24,317 nucleotides of DNA from a virus: IMG/VR virus record IMGVR_UViG_3300035162_001785, positions 1-24,317 of that record; one strand, 5' to 3'. The translations under genes and the position numbers were made by a program. The number at the start of each line of letters is the position of its first letter. The stretch's first letter is position 1. Below the pieces are notes generated by a model. It saw nothing but the letters and a program-made list of their open reading frames with translations. It was not told where the DNA came from and did not search any database. Below, piece by piece: positions 20,278-24,317 of the stretch.

Positions 20278-20818
20278 CTTGTGGTTCCTCTTCTACCATC
20301 GCACCTAGCATCGCCGCCTGTTCATCCTCAGATGCTGACATCTGGTCAGGCATAGCCATGAGACCTTCTGTAACGGCCTCTGGTGCGTCTTCTTCAATCG
20401 CAGGCTCTTCCTCCACAACCGGTTCAGGTTCATCCATGATGCCCAGAGAGGCTTTTAGCAAAGTAGGGGTGATAATCACACGATCCTTGTCCTCCACTCC
20501 CATCTCATATTTAATTCCGACATCTTTAGCTGCAATCTCAATGTAACGGGCGAGGGGGCCTGCAATTAGGATAGCTAGGTCAATGCCTATTTTACCTTTA
20601 CTAATAGCCTGTAGAAGTAGCGTAGTGACTACTGTGGTGATGTGTGCATCGATGCCCAGCATCGCGTAGACAACTTCGATTTGTTCAGGTTCATCAATCC
20701 GGTCAATCATGTAGCTAATAGCTACATCATAATCGACTAGATCAGGTGGCCTGTGCCATGAATAATTCTTTGTGTCCGAAGTAAAATTCCCGCCGGGGAT
20801 TGGAGCCTCAAGCCTCAT
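20267..20818 (-). CDS. Small acidic structural-operon protein, 183 aa
   Basis: ATG 20818 is preceded by AAAGGAG at about seven bases and overlaps the 65-aa gene by 11. Residues 1-25 are polar; a hydrophobic helical centre follows (TTVVTTLLLQAISKGKIGID and LAILIAGPLARYIEIAA, about residues 60-97). The last 55 residues are very acidic and Met/Ala-rich (VVEEEPAIEEDAPEAV). Such hydrophobic-core, acid-tail proteins next to large virion proteins could act as a chaperone or scaffold for them, but no family is recognised. The coding call rests on position, ribosome-binding site and chain-wide reading. Confidence 0.7.
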   Translation of the reverse strand: MRLEAPIPGGNFTSDTKNYSWHRPPDLVDYDVAISYMIDRIDEPEQIEVVYAMLGIDAHITTVVTTLLLQAISKGKIGIDLAILIAGPLARYIEIAAKDVGIKYEMGVEDKDRVIITPTLLKASLGIMDEPEPVVEEEPAIEEDAPEAVTEGLMAMPDQMSASEDEQAAMLGAMVEEEPQDEL

Positions 20819-21005
20819 CTTCTAGCTCCTTTTCTTCTTTGGACTTTTTGCTGTCCGTAGGTTCATCCAACAAATCTTCTTCTAGCTCATCAAAATATTC
20901 AGGTGTGTAGAACAGACCTTCTTCTGCCAGTTCCCCGGTCTTCATGGGCATCTTGCCTTGCAAGAAAACCTTGATAGATTTCTTAACTGCGTCATCAAAT
21001 GTCAT
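20808..21005 (-). CDS. Small acidic structural-operon protein, 65 aa
   Basis: ATG 21005 overlaps the end of the S74-domain gene by 11 bases, and the stop overlaps the next gene by 11. The same 11-base overlap on both sides is the operon's coupling style. The product (MTFDDAVKKSIKVFLQGKMP...) has a basic amphipathic N-terminal helix and a strongly acidic second half (FDELEEDLLDEPTDSKKSKE). The ribosome-binding site is weak. No family is recognised; it may work with the 183-aa protein downstream. Confidence 0.65.
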   Translation of the reverse strand: MTFDDAVKKSIKVFLQGKMPMKTGELAEEGLFYTPEYFDELEEDLLDEPTDSKKSKEEKELEDEA

Positions 21006-23400
21006 TTTGAATTATCCCATAATTTACCCGAAGATATCCGTTGTGATCTTCTACAACAGCTTCTGGATGTGTCTTCTGAACTTCTTGGGCAAGTACCCCA
21101 AAGGTTGGGTGTTTATTTGCACCGACACGTTTACCTTCCGCATTCCAATCCCAGGTGTAGAAATTTATGCCATTAAGGGTATCATAATGCTGGATATTTT
21201 CTTTAAGCCGTATATCTGAAGGTAATATAGATGACAGCCATGCAGAGCCGCTAGTAGAGCCAAGGAATGCACCTCCTAATTGCATAATGCCGCTTAAAAA
21301 TCCGCCGCCAGAACTCTGGCCCGATTGTGCAGTCATCTGGGCAGTAAGCAGTCTAAGCTCTCGCTCCATTTCGTTGTCAGAAGTTTTCCAAATGTAGTCG
21401 AGCAGATTATCTGCGCTGTCCCAGAGTGCGTTCTGAGCCTCTTGCGTCAGGTCAAGGGCAGATTTAACGTCAAATGTATGGGCATCTACCATATTCTGAT
21501 TATTGGTAGTCTCCACCGTCTGCCGCCACTTTGCATTACTGATATCGATGTTATATTGCATAGAGGAGAGAAACTGTTGACGGTCATTTTTTATATCGGC
21601 ATTGAACTGAGCCGCATCATTTATTTCACCCGCATTGAATTTTTTCAGGGCGTTCCGTTCAGAGGAATTATGCCGCTCTACCGAATTTTGTAGTTCAGAA
21701 TAAAACTTATTCATGTCGTTTTCGGTTGTGGCTGTGAACAATCGCTCTGCATTTACTGCGCTAGTATTATCAAACATAGCTTGTACAAGAGCCTGCTTAT
21801 TGACTACTTCCGCCTGCTGTTCGTTGTCGAGATTGGCGAGGTCCATCTGCATAAAGCTCTTGGCATTTTGAACAGCGGCTTGTGATCGGGCGTCTAGGTT
21901 AGCCATCTCCAAATTAGACAGTACATTAGCTTTGTTAATTACAGCTTGCTGGCGGTTGTCTAAATTTTTAGTGGTAAGAGTCTGAAAGAATGTTGCGTCC
22001 TTCTCAGCAACTCCCAGCGTAGCTTCCATAATCGCATTACTGAAGGCCGATATTGCCGCTGTACCAGTGATACCGCTGAAGGCTATCGACTTACTTGCAT
22101 CTCGGTGCATAGCCTGCGCCCAAGGTGGAATTATTGGCTCATTATTTGAATCGCGGAACTCCGCAGAGATAATTTTCATCTGCCCTAAGACCGTGGCCTT
22201 TGAGTCAGTGTAATTACCGGAGCCAAGCTTCTGTGCTAGTAACTTACCTGCGACAGTAGAGGTGTCTATTATTTTGGATATGTCCTGCGAGGCGAAGTCA
22301 TTCAGAGCCTCGCCCAACACACTGCGCGTACCGTCTGCATTTACACCTGTAGCCGCACCCTCCATGTCGATGGTGTACTCTTCGGCGTCTACAATAGCGT
22401 CAGGACTAACCGTACCTGTGGCAGCGTCAACCATTTCGTTGTCGGTCAGTGCATTCATTTCAGCGGTATAGGTTGCGGAGCCAGGTTGAACTACATCCGC
22501 AACCCTGGAAACTTCTCCCGTACCTGTAGCGGTAAATCCTTCGTTATCCCCCAGCCCATATTCTGATTTAGTAGCGTCTAACGAAGTACCCGCTACCGTT
22601 GGGTCTAGTGAAGGAGTTAAGTCAGCAAGGTTTAAATCTCTATCGTCTAGAAATTTATTAGGGTCGGCCATGATAGACTGCATGTCTTCGGTGTTAGAAG
22701 TAACCCCTGCATCATCTGCCATGCCTGCAACTGTTTCCGCAGAGGTAAGTTGATTAACGGCTTCCTCGCCATCTTTGGCATTGTCTTCAGCTTCTTGCAA
22801 GATGGCATCGGCAGTGTCGTTATCATCCTCACTTGCGGCCTTCTCAGCGAGTACCTGGTAGCCCGTTTTTTCTGTACCTTCGACTATCTGCGACAACTTA
22901 TCGACGGCGACACCGGCAACATCTGCAACCTCATAGGGCTGACCAAGATAGTTATAACTGTATGTGAATCCCGTCTCTGGATTTTGATATACCTTTTGGA
23001 TAGCCCCAGAGGCCGTTTTTAAATCACCGATTGCTTGAGTTGCAGGGTCTAGGCCGTTTGCCCAACCTGCAAGCTTACCGATTATGCCTAGCGGGTTTGC
23101 GAAGCCTGCCGCCGCCTTCAAACCAGATGGCGCTTCCCCAAATACCATTTTGGCTGTGGTTTCAGTGTTGGTTCCTGCACTGTTTGCGCTGCCTGTGTAG
23201 CCCTTACCGTCATTATCCGTTGAGGTTCCAAAAGTGCCGTCTTCGTTCTGTTTAACTACACCACCGCCGCCGACTTCGCCATCTTTATCGTAGGTCAGCG
23301 TACCGCCAACATAAGAAGCTCCATCGCTCTTTGTGAATGTATTAGCCAAGCTTTCCTTGAAGCTATTACCGTCCCCAACTGTATCTGCCCATATGCCCAT
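20995..23400 (-). CDS. Virion protein with C-terminal S74 (intramolecular chaperone) domain, 801 aa
   Basis: The last 74 residues read as a peptidase S74/chaperone domain: SDIRLKENI with Ser728 and Lys733, then GVLAQEV (768-774), PEAVV and a final YLRVNYG. In this family the Ser-Lys pair cuts the domain off after it has helped a trimeric tail protein to fold. Here the domain is short, lacking the long helical end. It is directly preceded by a Gly-rich hydrophobic stretch (698-725, FLSGIMQLGGAFLGSTSG). Residues 479-544 hold three 22-residue repeats beginning NLDNRQQ, NLDARSQ and NLDNEQQ; a long helical region follows. The N-terminal 300 residues are Gly/Asp/Thr-rich. The start is ATG 23400 after AGAGGG. 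A tail fibre or adhesin role is suggested but not proven. Confidence 0.75.
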   Translation of the reverse strand: MGIWADTVGDGNSFKESLANTFTKSDGASYVGGTLTYDKDGEVGGGGVVKQNEDGTFGTSTDNDGKGYTGSANSAGTNTETTAKMVFGEAPSGLKAAAGFANPLGIIGKLAGWANGLDPATQAIGDLKTASGAIQKVYQNPETGFTYSYNYLGQPYEVADVAGVAVDKLSQIVEGTEKTGYQVLAEKAASEDDNDTADAILQEAEDNAKDGEEAVNQLTSAETVAGMADDAGVTSNTEDMQSIMADPNKFLDDRDLNLADLTPSLDPTVAGTSLDATKSEYGLGDNEGFTATGTGEVSRVADVVQPGSATYTAEMNALTDNEMVDAATGTVSPDAIVDAEEYTIDMEGAATGVNADGTRSVLGEALNDFASQDISKIIDTSTVAGKLLAQKLGSGNYTDSKATVLGQMKIISAEFRDSNNEPIIPPWAQAMHRDASKSIAFSGITGTAAISAFSNAIMEATLGVAEKDATFFQTLTTKNLDNRQQAVINKANVLSNLEMANLDARSQAAVQNAKSFMQMDLANLDNEQQAEVVNKQALVQAMFDNTSAVNAERLFTATTENDMNKFYSELQNSVERHNSSERNALKKFNAGEINDAAQFNADIKNDRQQFLSSMQYNIDISNAKWRQTVETTNNQNMVDAHTFDVKSALDLTQEAQNALWDSADNLLDYIWKTSDNEMERELRLLTAQMTAQSGQSSGGGFLSGIMQLGGAFLGSTSGSAWLSSILPSDIRLKENIQHYDTLNGINFYTWDWNAEGKRVGANKHPTFGVLAQEVQKTHPEAVVEDHNGYLRVNYGIIQNDI

Positions 23401-23425
23401 TAGTTAACCCTCTTCTTTTTTTCGA

Positions 23426-24317
23426 TTATTGAGTAACTGCAAATGGGCTACCGAGGCCTGCGGGGACAGGGTTGCCTGACTGTGCATTAGCTCCAAGACG
23501 AAGCTGCGAAAGACTGTTTTGATAATTAGCCTCTGCGGCTGCTGCGGCTTCTGAAAGTTGCTGATCTCGGATTGCTGCTAATTGAAGCTGCTGGGCCTGA
23601 AGCTTCTGGCCTACATTGTCGTTATACATGGCAGCATTATCAGCCATTTCGTCTGCAAAGTTAGACTGTGCCGAAGCTAAATCTCGGCGATTGTCTTGCG
23701 CAAATTGAGTATCATCCGAATAACGATCTATGTAATCGTCAAAAGTAGACGCTTGAGTATCAATCCCTGACTGCATTGCCGCCTGATTATCTAAAGATTG
23801 CCCAGCATATATGTCGGCTGTATCGCCCATTGTATCTAACGTTGCTCCAAGACCTGTCTGCCCCGCCATCACGTTAGCCTGAGTTTCCGTTAGCTGGTCT
23901 GTGGCAGCACCGAAACCTGCATTGAGAGCTTCTCCTGTATCCGCAAATTGTGTATTTCGATCTGCTTGAGCAGCGGCGGCTTGTGCAGACCTATCAATCT
24001 GTGCGTCTGAAAAACCAGCGGATTGTTGTACGAAACCTTGATCTACAGCGCTCTGAACATTTCCTACATTTTGATCAACTGTGTTAAATCTATTGCCCAT
24101 TTGGTCAAAGCCACCAGACAAATTTGAATTTACCGCATCAAAATTCGTGTTAGACTCTGTGTTGTATCGGCCCATTGCATCCGCAACATTAGCAAATCCT
24201 GTGTCAAATCTACTATAGTCTATGACAGGAGCTGCAGCTACAGCCGCCGCAGAGCCAGAGGTGTTTGCGCTAGAGCCAGAAGAGCCAGAGGTGTTTGCTC
24301 CAGAGCCAGATAGGTTA
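23426..24317 (-). CDS. Ala/Gln/Asn-rich structural-operon protein, 5' end outside window
   Basis: The stop is TAA 23426-23428. The frame stays open through the right edge, so the first ATG in view (24175) is probably internal. The codons beyond it read PVIDYSRFDTGFANVADAMGRY continuously with the rest, preceded by a Ser/Gly/Asn/Thr-rich repeat. The visible 297 residues are low in hydrophobics and full of Asn, Gln, Asp and Ala. Heptad-like phases (FDQMGNRFNTVDQNVGNVQSAV) point to an elongated coiled coil. Such composition suits a tail, fibre-linker or scaffolding protein, but no family is recognised. It is the gene just upstream of the S74-domain protein, with only a 25-base gap, so the two are probably co-transcribed. 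Confidence 0.65.
   Translation of the reverse strand, partial: NLSGSGANTSGSSGSSANTSGSAAAVAAAPVIDYSRFDTGFANVADAMGRYNTESNTNFDAVNSNLSGGFDQMGNRFNTVDQNVGNVQSAVDQGFVQQSAGFSDAQIDRSAQAAAAQADRNTQFADTGEALNAGFGAATDQLTETQANVMAGQTGLGATLDTMGDTADIYAGQSLDNQAAMQSGIDTQASTFDDYIDRYSDDTQFAQDNRRDLASAQSNFADEMADNAAMYNDNVGQKLQAQQLQLAAIRDQQLSEAAAAAEANYQNSLSQLRLGANAQSGNPVPAGLGSPFAVTQ
24251..24310 (-). repeat. Two tandem 30-bp repeats in the right-edge gene
   Basis: AGAGCCAGAGGTGTTTGC occurs at 24251-24268 and again at 24281-24298, each followed by a variable triplet and AGAGCCAGA or its near equivalent. The two 30-bp units are identical at 28 positions. On the minus strand each encodes a ten-residue SGS...ANTSGS unit, a flexible linker. 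More copies may lie beyond the edge. Confidence 0.7.

Noticed and set aside
24173-24175. ATG at 24175 (minus strand) as the start of the right-edge gene
   Set aside because: The frame continues upstream to the edge with sensible, repetitive protein sequence, so this Met is probably internal.

Overview
The window looks like part of a tailed-phage genome (or integrated relative) of the marine podovirus type. It has replication and nucleotide-metabolism genes on the plus strand (left 13.2 kb) and virion-structure genes on the minus strand (right 11 kb), converging at about 13.2-13.3 kb. From memory, the gene set matches the HMO-2011-like podoviruses of marine alphaproteobacteria: a family A DNA polymerase carrying DnaJ-type CxxCxGxG zinc-finger motifs, a class II ribonucleotide reductase, a small cytosine methyltransferase and MazG. 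A tRNA 3'-end fragment resembling a bacterial tRNA-Asn also fits a bacterial host. The lineage and host are inferences; no database search was possible.

Layout. Positions 1-2116: an unrecognised gene entering from the left edge, with an HNH-like end at its in-window N-terminus, followed by four tiny overlapping genes and a terminator. Positions 2117-2560: a 440-base AT-rich control region with two short palindromes, a tRNA 3' fragment (putative attP core), flanking inverted repeats, two copies of a 32-base direct repeat and a hairpin before the primase. Positions 2561-7363: primase, two small genes, helicase, DNA polymerase. After a good sigma70-like promoter (7360-7388), positions 7417-13183 hold a tightly overlapping operon: putative ssDNA-binding or annealing protein, RecE-like nuclease, small PDDEXK nuclease, an unknown, DUF3310, MazG-like, C5 cytosine methyltransferase and class II ribonucleotide reductase. 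Interlocked terminators for the two strands follow. The minus-strand operon, read right to left, encodes an Ala/Gln/Asn-rich protein cut by the right edge, an S74-domain protein, two small acidic proteins and two giant proteins (1019 and 1297 aa) that resemble internal virion proteins in size and composition.

How it works together. Primase and helicase open and prime DNA for the polymerase, the SSB/exonuclease/resolvase-like trio handles recombination intermediates, and the reductase and MazG manage nucleotides. The minus-strand genes probably build parts of the particle. The most unusual signals are the methyltransferase gene, whose DNA reads as family-like protein in two frames at once, the zinc-finger insertion in the polymerase thumb region, and the attP-like control region with no integrase in view.
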